The notes under the pieces were generated by a model, which was given only the letters and a program-made list of their open reading frames with translations, was not told the DNA's origin and ran no database searches. Shown one piece after another: positions 33,901 through 45,600 of a stretch of DNA of 64,000 nt. The stretch is from positions 5,253,791 to 5,317,790 of the forward strand of contig NC_034013.1 of NCBI RefSeq assembly GCF_000346465.2, written 5' to 3'. Each line of letters opens with the position of its first letter. The first letter of the stretch is position 1. The translations under genes were made by a program, and so were the position numbers. The DNA is from Prunus persica. Its lineage: Eukaryota; Streptophyta; Magnoliopsida; Rosales; Rosaceae.

Positions 33901-36096
33901 AGGTGTGATGCTAACTTCTGTTCTATTTTTTCGTTGGCTGGATAGATGGTGTATATGATCTCTAGTTTAGACCTTAGAATTTAGTTATTCATATAACATT
34001 CAGTTAATATATGAGATAGTGCTGCTATGTCTCCCTGTTGCTTTGTGCCGTACATGCTTGTTAGATTATTTTGTTGTTAATAAATCGCCAACTTTACGTC
34101 TGGCTAAACTTTCTTGCAGGCCCTTTTACATGCTTGCGTCGCATGTTCTTTAAAGCCATCAATTGACTGGATTGCCGCTTCTGACCTTGAAGACGACAGT
34201 GCCACACTGGTATTGAACCACATCATTTGTGCTGATTTGCTTTAATATCATGTTCATATTATCTTTACTTTAGATTTGTCTTTCTCCTACAGACACCAGA
34301 AGCACATGCTGCTGCATGGGAGACTCTACAGGTACGCTTTAAGCTAAATTATCATCCCCTCGCCAGTACAGTTGAGGGTCTGGGTAATTATGTTTCGATC
34401 TGTTCTACATTTGCAGAATGCTGCATGCATCTTGGTTCCCGGCGGATTTGGAGATCGTGGAGTGAAAGGTATGATATTAGCTGCAAAGTATGCGAGAGAG
34501 AACAATGTTCCTTATCTTGGGATTTGTTTGGGCATGCAGATTTCCGTGATTGAGTTCGCAAGATCCGTAAGCGACATTTCTTTCACTAACATGTTTTCTT
34601 CTAATTTTAAGATCATATATCACCCGTAATTTAATTACTTGTTTTAGGTTTTGAGTTTAGAAAGGGCGGACAGCACAGAGTTCGATGAACATACCCCAAA
34701 TCCTGTTGTAGTTTTTATGCCCGAGGTACAAATTTATGGTGATGCTTTCCTATTCAGTTATGAAATACACATGGCTGCAACATTCTTCCCGTGATAGTTC
34801 GTTCTTTTATGTCTGCATGTAGGGTTCAAGAACACATATGGGAAGAACAATGAGACTGGGATGCAGAAGAACACTTTTCCAGACTCCTGATTGTATTACT
34901 TCAAAGCTGTATGTTCATTACTATTACTACGTTCAACTTGAGATATACAAGAGATAACCTGTCTGTTACTGAAAATTCAGATTATAAGTTCAGTTACCTT
35001 GTTGCATATTTATACAGTAAAGTCGAGGCAGGTGCCATGTGTTCAAACACTTTCGGTCTGGAAGAACCCATGGCACACGCAATTGAACTTTTACCTTTAC
35101 TGCATTTATGCTGTAAAACTCTTGAACTTTGTTGGCTAGTTTATTATTTTGCAGGAAGTCTTTCCTGACATCTCAACTATATGTTGTATCTGTGACTGCT
35201 TATATCAAAACTAATCCCAGAAGACTACCACTTTGAAACTTCTTAGTTTTCCACTATTAGCATCCACTTTTAACATTGGTAATCTGTTATCGCTATAAAT
35301 TTCTAGGTACCATAACTCGGAGTATGTGGATGAACGGCATCGGCATAGATATGAGGTTGGTTGTAATTTAGTTCAGGTGAAACATGATCTTTCACAAGTG
35401 CCTTTATGTGGTGGACATGGTATGATTCCGTCATGATGCAGGTGAACCCAGATGTTATTGGAATTCTTGAAGAAGCGGGCCTAAAATTTGTAGGGAAGGA
35501 TGACAGTGGAAGACGAATGGAGGTGGGTTTTCTTCTGGTCTTATGCTCACTTGTAGTGAGCATTTGTCAGAATTTACTTGGTTATAGTTGCACACAATCC
35601 TTTCTTACCATTTACTGAAAAGGATTGAATTTGAATATTTGACTTTTTACATGATTTGTGTTACTTTTCTGTTCTGCAGATTTTAGAGCTTCCAAGCCAT
35701 CCATTCTATGTAGGAGTGCAATTTCATCCAGAATTTAAATCACGGCCTGGGAAGCCCTCAGCTCTCTTTTTAGGTACTAGTACAAACAAGTGAACTTTAG
35801 ATGTCATATACTCACATTTCTTGTTATTACTGGGAGACATTTATAGCTTGCATCTTTGAATTACTATGTTTCTCTGCTGTATCTCTAGTGTTTGATATGG
35901 AACTTGGGACATGCTTGTTTTGAAGTACATTACGGATTGTCTCCTTACAATTCCCATTTACATTCAGTGAAGCTCTATCAAGTCATTTAGTCTCTGTACT
36001 TCATTTGACATCTGTGACATTGCAATTCTAGGTCTCATCTTGGCAGCAACAGGGCAGTTGGAAACATATCTTGACCAGCATCCAAATACAAGTTGA
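30987..36096 (+). CDS. CTPS: CTP synthase, 22 exons, 561 aa
   Basis: Converts UTP, glutamine and ATP to CTP in the cytosol, the last step of de novo pyrimidine nucleotide synthesis. Exons: 30987-31104, 31216-31295, 31455-31541, 31646-31696, 31811-31928, 32021-32077, 32477-32541, 32715-32798, 33023-33073, 33170-33232, 33334-33380, 33675-33744, 33840-33902, 34120-34209, 34293-34331, 34417-34566, 34648-34725, 34823-34908, 35307-35355, 35442-35522, 35680-35773, 36032-36096. All joins keep frame with GT-AG. The N-terminal synthetase domain starts [17 protein letters not shown] (P-loop about 12-19). The C-terminal class I glutamine amidotransferase domain shows GGFGDRG, nucleophile C398 in GICLGMQ, and H525/E527 in FHPEF. 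No lesion is seen. Length is normal for plant CTP synthases. Confidence 0.97.
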
Positions 36097-36745
36097 CAGC
36101 ATTGAGTCGCTGTCTCAATATTCCCAGATAATTTTTTCAAGGTAGATTTGAATGTGGATGTGGATGTGGATGGTGCCTGGTGTAGTAAAAGCTAATGTCT
36201 TATCTAATTTTGTTACTTTGATCAGTGCACTCGCATAGTTTCAAACTTGAACATGGATCGCCCTATGAGGAAAGTTTACGATGAAAGTGGATCCTGATTG
36301 CGGAGCTAGCATCTTATCTTACTGTGGTTACACGATTTATCGTGCTGCTCAGTTCGAAGCTTATTCAAATTCTTATTTTTCGGAAGGACTTCTGTAACTC
36401 TTGGAATTTTCTTTTCATCATTTATTCACACTTAAAATATGCAGGCATTTGATTCAACCCTAAACAAATGACAGATTATTGTTTTAAAATATTTTATTTT
36501 GTTTTTAATTTATCAAATAGAAAATGTACGTGTAAAGTTCTTTACTTTAGTAAGGCCAAATGATTGTACAATACTGCAGTTGATGCCGCAGACTCACACT
36601 ACACTCTGTATGCGCGAAAGGAAGACTGATACATTAGGATAGGAGCTCTAGTCTGTTAGCACCTCATGGTCATGAATCATGATCATATGGGCATTCAGTT
36701 TCCTTTCATTTAAGATTCTGAACCATGTTCAAAATGAAAAGACAA
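36097..36745. other. CTP synthase 3' UTR and intergenic DNA
   Basis: It contains the CTP synthase 3' UTR. A short GATGTGGATGTGG repeat is near 36155. No further gene is seen. Confidence 0.4.
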
Positions 36746-36749
36746 TTAA

Positions 36750-36865
36750 GAGACTCGGTAGTTCTCAAGTGGTTAAGAGTAGTTTTTTTAAAATTTGCAT
36801 CTATCTGAGGTTATGTGTTTGAATTTGCCCTCCTCCAATATCGTTTGTGTCAAGAAAACAAAACA
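36750..36865 (+). mobile_element. tRNA-derived SINE copy
   Basis: TCTCAAGTGGTTAAGAGTAG resembles the A-box region and GTGTTTGAATTTGCC the B box. The end is CCAATATCGTTTGTGTCAAGAAAAC, the family 3' end with a degenerate tail. Confidence 0.5.
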
Positions 36866-37037
36866 AAGAAGGGAAGAGACTCTAACCTGTCAAATCTACA
36901 AAAATGCCGCAATAAGATATTGCCTCTTTTACAAAATACAATGAAAACAAGAAATAATGGGAAAAGAAAAGAGAGAGATTTGGGATTTGGGATGGATGGA
37001 GGAGATGTAGCTTGTGGTGGGTGTATTGTATATCAAT

Positions 37038-37484
37038 TAAGCATGCGTCTGAGTGTAGTGTAGTGTAGTAGTACTAGAGGAGTAGTGTAAGTATGAAATC
37101 TGTCTTTGGAGCTTAATTTGCTGATAGAATTTAGCTATGGACTAATCCGCCTTTATATCAACCAATTCGTCCTCATAATCTGCACATCCCTTTTCTTCAT
37201 GCACATTAATAATAGTACTATCTTCAGTTATCATTCCCTCCTCATCATCATCATAATCTAATTGATCATGATTATTAATGATCATGTTGATTTCATGATG
37301 ATCATCAAAATCCAGTGCTAATGGTGGGGATGACCCGCAGTTCCATCATGAGGCGTCGTCTGAAGACACCGCCTTTTCTTGCCCAAGGCAATGCCAGACG
37401 CAGCAGATTCCATGCTCTACAACCCACATCAGGATGATGATGATGATCATCATCACCATTAATAGATTTCTTGGACATCATCAT
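37038..37484 (-). pseudogene. DUF761-type plant gene, broken by a frameshift and an in-frame TAG
   Basis: From the ATG at 37484, MMMSKKSING is followed by a His-rich patch, then AWNLLRLALPWARKGGVF and RRRLMMELR, a conserved basic N-terminal segment of small plant proteins. This frame stops at 37305-37307. The neighbouring frame continues with an acidic stretch (LDYDDDEEGM, DELVDIKAD), hits TAG at 37142-37144, then reads SIAKFYQQIKLQRQISYL, the C-terminal DUF761 signature. Intact members have Glu or Gln where the TAG stands. A single frame change plus one stop therefore breaks an otherwise coherent gene. A 61-residue product ending at the first stop remains possible. The frameshift may be real or an assembly error in the GATGATCATC-rich stretch. 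Confidence 0.6.
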
Positions 37485-37658
37485 TATATCGATCGTCAAC
37501 AATTGAGTATGATGATTTGGTGCAAAGTGAAGGTGCCGCTTAATTAGGTAGCTGATGATACAAAAATGTGGGTGGGAAGAAAGAGAGACAAATCAGAAAA
37601 GATATGTCGTGTTTGGAAGATATAGACTATGCGATGAGACTCACAGGACAGGAGGTAC

Positions 37659-37797
37659 CTCTCTATAACCAATGCCTGCATACAACTTTGAACATATTTA
37701 AACATCAGCCACACCAACGCCAAAGCAAAACATAAAGGCAAAAAGCAGAACATAAAGGCCACTTTCCTGACACCAGAAGAGCACAAAAGCTTAGAAC
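37659..37797 (-). repeat. Inverted copy of the 3'-UTR segment at 4822-5018
   Basis: On the minus strand it reads GTTCTAAGCTTTTGTGCTC, GGTGTCAGGAAAGTGGCC, two GCCTTTATGTT units, GGTGTGGCTGATGTTTAAA and GTATGCAGGCATTGGTTATAG, parallel to the 3' UTR of the glycine-rich membrane protein gene. It lies just upstream of the DUF761 pseudogene. Similarity stops abruptly at both ends. Confidence 0.75.
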
Positions 37798-38097
37798 ATT
37801 TGCCCAAAAAACCCTACAGCAAATGAAGTGGATATTCATTCATGCGTTTCAGGGAAGAAAACAAAGGAACAAAAAGGGAAAATTATGAATTGAAATTACT
37901 CAGACAGAGAAGAAAACAGCTTGCAATACAGGAGGGCTAAACTACCAAAAAACTAGTTCTGCGGAAAAACAAGTTCATTAAAACTTACATATATGAGATT
38001 GGAAAATTTCAAAGTCAGATACGAAAATTCTCATTGTAGATGGAGGCATACATTCAAAAGTTCGGCCATTTAAAGTTCCTAATCCTAAATCCTTCCC
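37798..38097. other. Intergenic DNA with the NAP57 3' UTR
   Basis: A-rich DNA downstream of the NAP57 stop codon. No other feature is seen. Confidence 0.4.
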
Positions 38098-39882
38098 CTA
38101 ATCCTCTTCTGCATCTGCTTTATCCTTTTTCTTCTTCTTCTTCTTTTTCTCACTCTTATCAGCCTCGCCATCACCCTTCAAGTCATCAGCGCCAGCGGGA
38201 GTCGCAGCACCATTTTCCTCAGCCTCTTTGTTTTTCTTCTTCTTTTTCTTCTCTGACTTTTCGGTTTCAGGTGAACCAGCTTCAACTTTATCTTTCTGTT
38301 CCTTCTTCACCTTCTTCTCTGACTTCTCCACATCTGAAGCCTCCAAAACACCATTCTCTTTGTCCTTTTTCTTCTTCTTTTTCTTTTCTGACTTGTCAAC
38401 TTCTTCACCTTTGCTTTTCTTAGCAGGAACAGGAACAGGGCTCTCGGCCCTTTCCTCTAGTTTGCGCTTACGACTCTCCTTAGATTCCTCTTCATCCTTG
38501 TGTTTGTCCTTCTTTTTCTTCTCCTTCTTCTCCTCTACAAGAGTGGTCTCCTTCTCTGCCGGAGCAGGTTCAGTGGCAAGCGCAGCAGCAGTGCCTGCAA
38601 CAATAGAATCCCCACCTGTAGGTAAAACCACATTCCTCGTCCATTCTTGAGGGGTACTCTCAGTAGGCTTCCCATGCTTATCTAATTTCCCTTCTGCAAT
38701 TAACTTCTTCTTCATGGACGCCCTTGGTCCCAATCCCCACTTCCTTGGATAAGTATCCCGATCCATCACCACCCTCTTAATCTTTGCCACCACACCATGA
38801 TCACAAGTTGCCATCACAGCAGTGGTCATCTCAGCAATTCCCAATGCAATTGCTTCTCCTTTGGTAGTCATAAGCACAACTTCCTCTCCAACCTCAATAT
38901 CATTCTCAAACCTGAGCAGCCCTGGAATCATTAACTTGGCACCATAGCAAATGGCATTCACTGCTGAGTCCTTGACAACCAATCTCTTATAACTGGTCAA
39001 CAGCACCTCAAGAGGCATGATGATCCTCCGCAAATAACTCTCATCCCTATGATTATCATACACCCATTGAGCATCCATGACATCGTGCATGGTAACCATG
39101 TTGTCTTTCTCGCCCATAATTCCAGACCTGACCCTCCTCAGCTCCTGCATATGCCCTCCCACTCCAAGAAGCAGACCCAAATGCACACACAGCGTACGCA
39201 CATAGGTTCCTGCCTCGCATGAAATCCAGAAAACGACCAAATGTTTATCTGCGTCAAACTCAAGTAGCTTGCTTTCATATATAGTCCTAATCCTAAGCTG
39301 CCTCTTGACTGCTGATATCAAAGGTGGCCTCTGAAAGACAGCCCCAGTAAGGGCTTCAAGGGCCCGAGCCACCTTGGCAACATCCGGCACGGCTGAATGC
39401 AAGCGTGCAACACAGACATACTCTTTCCCTGCACCCTGCTGGGACTTCACAAGTCGCGTAGCTCGGTCAATACAGACAATGAGATTACCTGTAACCTTGG
39501 GATCCAGAGTACCACTGTGGCCAGTTTTCTCTACACGAAGGATGCGTTTAATCCAAGCAACAACCTCGTGCGAGGAGGGGTTGGCAGGCTTGTCAAGATT
39601 GATAACACCATATCGGATGTACTCGGCAAGAGGGCGCTTAAGTGGGGAATACCCGGAGGGAAGAGGGGTGTAGTGTCCAGTTCGAACATTGAGGCGGTCG
39701 TAGTTTTTGAGAAGGATAGGCCACTGGGAGGTGTCCATGGAGGGAGTCGAGCTCTGGGGCTTAATCATGAAGTCTTTGTCTAAATCATCGTCTTTGGCTC
39801 TATGCTTCTTCTTCTTCTTCTCTGTATCTGTCACTTTCGCCACAGCCTTCACTGGGGTTCGTTCATCATCAGACGAAGCCAT
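38098..39882 (-). CDS. NAP57: Dyskerin homologue, H/ACA snoRNP pseudouridine synthase, 594 aa
   Basis: Catalytic subunit of nucleolar H/ACA ribonucleoproteins that pseudouridylate rRNA and snRNA. The ATG at 39882 starts [10 protein letters not shown], and the upstream open frame to 40023 crosses a 5'-UTR intron so it is not coding. Order of parts: basic N-terminus; dyskerin-like segment around [20 protein letters not shown] (81-100); TruB catalytic motif [12 protein letters not shown] (121-132, Asp127); a PUA domain around 295-375; and a Lys-rich tail (about 465-594) with four SEKKxKK repeats interspersed with acidic residues, typical of dyskerin nucleolar tails. The CDS is uninterrupted. A 5'-UTR intron at 39886-40474 (GT-AG on the minus strand) is inferred. 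Confidence 0.96.
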   Translation of the reverse strand: MASSDDERTPVKAVAKVTDTEKKKKKHRAKDDDLDKDFMIKPQSSTPSMDTSQWPILLKNYDRLNVRTGHYTPLPSGYSPLKRPLAEYIRYGVINLDKPANPSSHEVVAWIKRILRVEKTGHSGTLDPKVTGNLIVCIDRATRLVKSQQGAGKEYVCVARLHSAVPDVAKVARALEALTGAVFQRPPLISAVKRQLRIRTIYESKLLEFDADKHLVVFWISCEAGTYVRTLCVHLGLLLGVGGHMQELRRVRSGIMGEKDNMVTMHDVMDAQWVYDNHRDESYLRRIIMPLEVLLTSYKRLVVKDSAVNAICYGAKLMIPGLLRFENDIEVGEEVVLMTTKGEAIALGIAEMTTAVMATCDHGVVAKIKRVVMDRDTYPRKWGLGPRASMKKKLIAEGKLDKHGKPTESTPQEWTRNVVLPTGGDSIVAGTAAALATEPAPAEKETTLVEEKKEKKKKDKHKDEEESKESRKRKLEERAESPVPVPAKKSKGEEVDKSEKKKKKKKDKENGVLEASDVEKSEKKVKKEQKDKVEAGSPETEKSEKKKKKKNKEAEENGAATPAGADDLKGDGEADKSEKKKKKKKKDKADAEED

Positions 39883-39885
39883 TTC

Positions 39886-40474
39886 CTGCACATTAAACAG
39901 AACAAAAATGAACAAATAAATAGAACAATAGGTAAAACCCAACATAATATTCAAAATTTCGTCTGGACAATATTTACGAGAAAACAATAGCTCTGATTTT
40001 TCATTAATCCAACAAAAAAACAAACTTCATTAATCATATTACTCATAACAGAGGTACATAGTGACTTTCCTATACAAAGCATTATCATTAAGATCCCAGT
40101 CCAGAGATTAACACAATATCAGGGGGTTTTACAAATAAACAATGACATGTTTGGCTAGAATATGAACAACCCTATCAGCTTCTAAAGACAGAAGAAGAGA
40201 CTTGTACATAAAAAATCACTTGAAGTACGGCCAAATAAGTCCCTTCATAACCGAAAAACCCAAAAGAGGTTCTGGGTTTCTAACTTGTTTTTCAAAAAAT
40301 TACTCTTCGCATCTATCAAACTCTCCGCTTACACAGAAATGAGGAAACCATATATAAATAACTTTAAAGGGTTCAGAAGCTCTTATATGAACAAGGTTTA
40401 GTTCTGGTTTACCACAATACGATAAATTCCAATATGATCAAAGCTCTTCCAAACGTCAAGTAGAAAACCAATAC
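39886..40474 (-). other. 5'-UTR intron of NAP57
   Basis: The acceptor TGTGCAG lies three bases upstream of the ATG, and the donor AAAG/GTATTGG is at 40475/40474. It is unusual in ending right before the start codon. I looked for box C/D or H/ACA snoRNA features inside and saw none that convinced me. Confidence 0.6.
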
Positions 40475-40579
40475 CTTTGATTTTGATTTCTGCTATGAGC
40501 AAACCCTTGGATTGGAAAGGTTGAGAGAGCGGCCTCCCTGTGGTTCTCACTTCACTTCACTCGCTTCGCTTTTGTCTCT

Positions 40580-40745
40580 AAACCCTAGTCGAGGGTTTAA
40601 AAGCACCTTTTACTGATGTGTCGTCGAGCAAACCCAAATTGGTCTTCAATAATGAAACACTCTTTTGGGCTCACTGTTGTTTTTAAAAATAGTTTTTTAT
40701 TTTTGCCCTTTGGGCCTTGATCTGGACTAAAAAGACAATGGCCCA
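40580..40745 (-). promoter_or_regulatory. telo box and site II motifs in the NAP57 promoter
   Basis: AAACCCTAG at 40580-40588 is a telo box, with a second AAACCCT-like element on the other strand at 40591-40599. TGGGCT/TGGGCC site II motifs are at 40666, 40711 and 40740-40745. Telo box plus site II is the known pairing in plant ribosome-biogenesis promoters, which fits a nucleolar pseudouridine synthase. Confidence 0.7.
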
Positions 40746-42658
40746 AAGATTAAAGAGCTCTGTAGCGACATTATCTCAAACCCTACAAAAAAAAAAGGTT
40801 GTTTACATACGTTTTCCCTCTCACCCTCCCTACTACAAGTTGTAGTAACTTCCAATTTCTGTGTGGGTTCGGTAGCGGCCTAGGCTCGGTTCGGTAATCG
40901 AATCGAGACAGCCAAATCGACAATCGATCAACGACTGTTAGAATGTTACAATTCAAAACCACTATCGAACTGACTATCGTTGGTGTACTAAAGATCGATT
41001 GAACCGATAAAGTTGGTCAGACCAATTTGGTATTGAGCCTACCGACTAGGTGTTATGGGGCTTTTTGGGCCATAAATTGAATATTTTTTTCACCGCGAAT
41101 TAATATTTATGGGCCAATTTTTTAGCCCAGCATGTGAGTTTGATTGTGGACAAATTTGTGGTTACTTTTTCGGAAAGTTTTGTGCCCTAATGCACATCAT
41201 TGATAATTCAAGTTATGGAAAGCCGCTCGATTCTTGCATTCGGCCAAAGGACCTTTGCATTCAAAATTCACAACAAAAAATCATCGTAATTTCAAAAAAT
41301 TTATTGAAAAATACTACGATCTCTTTGTAATGCACTTTTATTCTATGATATTAAATTCACAATTTGACCCAAAAAATTTATTTACAAGTTCCACATAAAG
41401 CTGAAAAATGAAATCAATTACCAAACAACTTCTGTTCACTTTTTACTTTTTTTTAAAACAAAAATTAGGTACTGAACATGTTCATTTTTCAAAAAATGAA
41501 AACTAAAAATTGAAAACTAAAACTAAAAACTGAAAATGGTTATCAAACAGGCTTTAAAAATGCATGTAAACCAACTTGTAGTTGTTTTGTTGTTTAGAAC
41601 CCTAGGCTTGAATGTTATCAATTATTATAAGATTGTCTTTTTCCCTTTGATCCAAGTTTATATCTCACTACTAGCATCTTCAAAAGATGTCAAATTGTCA
41701 CGTGAACATGAAACGGCAAAAAACAAAGGTTAAAGTTACTCCAACCGAGCAGTCAAAACCGACATGAATTTAAAGGCTTGAAGATATATGTCAAAAATAA
41801 CATATCAAAACGTTTGATGTCAAATATTATCTTAATACTTTTCACTCTCTTTTAAAACTTTATGATCATATAGATCCCACTTACTTTTAAAAATATAATA
41901 AAATAATATGATATTGGCATTTTAGTATTTTGGGTAAAGTTAAAAAAAATTTCTAAGTGTCAAATTGCCACATAAGCCATCAAATTCAAATTTAATATTT
42001 TGCATTAGACATCTCCCTTGAATAAGCAAAAATCTCAGCTAGTAGTAGTACATCCGTATGTCCACCTGAATTTTGGGCATTTTTTCATAGAATATCACAA
42101 CAATAAATGAATGCATCGATGTCACAACTACGTATGAATTAATGCATGCTAGAGCTACAAAAGCATAGTCCAATGGCACCAAAACTGTATATACTTTCAA
42201 GGCTCGTACACCAGGGAATATAAAGCAGAAAAGCATGCATCCTTGGATCACGCAGAACATTCTCATTTCACAAAATATTAGCACTGTTTTAAATCAGTTT
42301 GTAAAGGGAAGAGAGAAATGGGCTTGTATTCCCTTCTTAATTAAACGATAATACTTTACACGGAACGGAGGATTAATTATAATTACAGATTTATTGGGAA
42401 AGAAATTGACATTGAACGGAACAGAGGGGCGCAAGGTGAATTTAGCAGTTGATCAAAAATCTCAAGATGAAATCAATGATTTGTGATCATGTCCCTATAT
42501 GACCGGTTTCCGGCGCCACGACTGGTTCAAGTGATTGACAATTTCCTCAGTCTTTGCAGCCAAGGCAGCTGTTGAACAAATAGGGGGGCTGCAAGCCATG
42601 TGCAATTCAATCACTGGAATTTGTTTGTACATAACAAAATCATCCATCAAGGGCCCTG
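40746..42658. other. Intergenic DNA with a GGTTCGGT-type repeat
   Basis: The stretch 40863-41050 has GGTTCGGTA, TCGAATCGA, CGATCGATT and ATTGAACCGATAA, a palindrome-rich repeat style common in plant DNA. The remainder to 42400 is AT-rich without a supported gene. The LON2 3' UTR occupies the right part. Confidence 0.4.
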
Positions 42659-45600
42659 TCATAACTTTGAGTGCTGTCTCCAGGGGCATCCACCATCAAA
42701 AGCCTGCTCTAACACGTCTTCCATTCGCTTTGCTACTATTATCTGTTACAAAAGGATTTTTCCAAATGAAAAATACGTTGTGGTCACAATCATATCTCAT
42801 ATGATAAAAAACCTAACAGGGTTACAGGGGCAGCTGACAATGCAATCAAAACACCTAACGGGCTATGCAGGTGGCAAAGGTAATCGTCTGGCCTTAATAC
42901 AATTTAGGTCCTACAAGCACCTGCATAAGTGAGAAACACCTTGCTGCAAATAAAACCAAAATTACCTCAAGACCAGAAAGCACAGCTGATGGTACTTCGA
43001 TTAAGTCCTTCAGATTTCTTTCTGGAAGAATGACTCTTTTAATACCACAACGGTGGGCCGCTAATACCTGCAATAATGTAGATTCAGATAATCAATCCAA
43101 GAAAATCTATGCAATAATGTACCAGAATATTATACACCGAGAAATTTGCTGCCAGCTAGGACCCAAATTTCTTGTAAAATGCTTAAAAATTCCTCAAATC
43201 CATACCGAATAGTGTAATCATCAAACAACCATGTGTCTAAAAACAAGCCTAGCAGTGACAGCGCAAATTAGAAATGAGCACGGAGATGCATTGGACAACT
43301 GTGTAGTGTGTATACCAAAAAGCTATTTTACTTTTATCAATCTAGCAAAGCAAAATGTTGTGACATATATCTAGGTTCAATGGCTAGAGAAAGCCAACAG
43401 ACATCAACAATAATAGTTTCAGATGTTTGGGAAAAACAAAATCCATGTGGTCTGCATTCACAGGTATCAAGAAATTAAATTACATATGGAGATTAGGTAG
43501 CTCGCTCTAATTGACGAACCCTGACCTCCAGTACATCTAACTCTCTTCTAAACACATTTCTTGGTAATGGAAAACTCAAAGACAGCCCTTAAATTAATTG
43601 GGTTACACAAAATAAACCAGATTGACCCTTTAATTTAGTGTAAATGCAATTGAACCAGATAAGTGGTAAAACCAATACACGAACATACACACATGTATGT
43701 TGATTGATTTTCAAAATTATACCAGAAGTGCGGGTCAAGCTAGCAAAAGCGTAGCACGGGCTCCATGAGCTTAAAACAGACTTGGCAGGATATCTAATAG
43801 TCGTGCAGAACTTGGCAACATTATGGGCCATACCAAACACGAACACACGCCAGGTACAACTCATATCACAACAAGGATTAAAAACATATAGATCTAGCAT
43901 GAATATGTCAATGCTTTGTGTTTGTGCCATGCTTGAAGAAGGAAAGGACAGAATTTAATGGGTGATGCTGGCATCACAAAACCCCTATTTTACATCTATA
44001 ATTTAGGACTCAAGGCATCTTAAAATTTTAATAAACGTGCATCTCACACCAAATTCTTATCATCAAGGAAATTTAAACTACTTAGATACTAATTCCTTGG
44101 AAAAACCCACTCAATTATTGCATCAAGCATCAATTTGGCTAGATGATGGTTACCGAAAATAGAAAAGATGCTAAAATGGAATGACTGTTGAGTAGTATAG
44201 CCTGGCGATTATAAAAATGAAAGTACTACTAAAAGTGAAAATCTCTATGCCAGACAAGCATGATGTACAATACTTGTCCATAAAAGGTTAAAACCAAGGT
44301 CGCATCTATGGTCATGTTAACATGCCCGACACACACACAAGCCAAAGCACTTGACAAGGCAGTGACTGCAAACTGCAAACTGCAAACTAAGAACATGACT
44401 AGATACAAAAGCCATCATTTCATTTTGTAAGCCATATATGACATGTTTTATACATGGAGACCAACTTATGTACAAAGTCACAGCTATATACTTCTCATAA
44501 GAATAGTAGGACATAAGGTGTACCTTATCCTTGATACCACCAACAGGTAGTACGAGACCTCTCAATGTCATTTCTCCAGTCATAGCTGTATCTGCTCTTA
44601 CTCTTTTCTGACTGAACAACGAAACCAGTGCAGTTACCAGAGTCACACCTGCTGAGGGTCCATCCTTAGGTACAGCCCCAGCAGGAAAATGTATATGAAC
44701 ATCCCGACCCTCCAAAAGATTGGTTTCGTCAGCTGTTGCCAACAGAAGATCTCTTGCCCTGGCTCTTACCTGAGAGATAATTAGATTCTTCAAAACTAAC
44801 TTTTACATGAGCAGCAATTATGACATTATGTTTCATGACTATATTTTACAATCAGTGTATGGTGCACACAGGACATTTTTCTTTATCATTCAATCCCAGA
44901 AAAGGAAGTAAATATGACTAGGATCTCAACAGAAATACCTCCGTCAGTGAAAAGCTACACTTTGTACTTTTAAAAATTGAGAATACAAAAATCTCATATT
45001 AGCTATTCTAACCCTAAGCCTTGCATCTCAATAAAATACTAGGTCTCTCCACCTATTTCCAATTGGTTTGGATTGGATGCTCCTTCACATGGTATCAGAG
45101 CCTGTAATCCATCCACAAGGTAGGGCCAATTTGGCCACGCAGGCTCCACGCCACAAAAATAATTGATCTGCATCTGGCTCAGTCACTACACGTGAGTGGA
45201 CGTGCTGAGAACAAATAAATTCTCACAACGGGTATTCAAAGTCCAAGCCTTGCATCTCAACACACAAAATACCGGGGTCAGGGAGGGGGGGGTCGTGGAT
45301 CGTCTTTACCATTGCCAGTTACTTTTTAGCTGGATGCTCCAATTTTAATATCTCACTATTTATGGGAAAGCAACGAGGCATGCAAACTTCAATATCACAT
45401 ATCCCCAAATTGAAACTGACAAGTATCGAACTTCTGTGTTCCTCTTCTTTTTCATTAAAACAGGATTACACTCTATCTTCTTTGATAATTGCAGATATCA
45501 AGCGGCTGAGACTGACAGTAAGTCCCATTAGAATCTCTTAGTTGTCTTACAAATCAATTTGAGAATCCCAGCATGCATGAATTAGCAATTAAAACCAATT

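Noticed and set aside
38040..38650. Ser/Phe-rich plus-strand ORFs
   Set aside because: Antisense shadow of the Lys/Glu-rich tail of NAP57.
39883..40023. 47-residue N-terminal extension of NAP57
   Set aside because: Contains an intron acceptor directly before the MASSDDE start; the extension is intronic.
39886..40474. Intronic snoRNA in the NAP57 5'-UTR intron
   Set aside because: No paired C/D boxes or H/ACA elements that I could support by eye.
44317..44523. Continuation of the LON2 ORF past GGIKDK
   Set aside because: Intron read-through; the true next exon (42966-43067) restores the family sequence.
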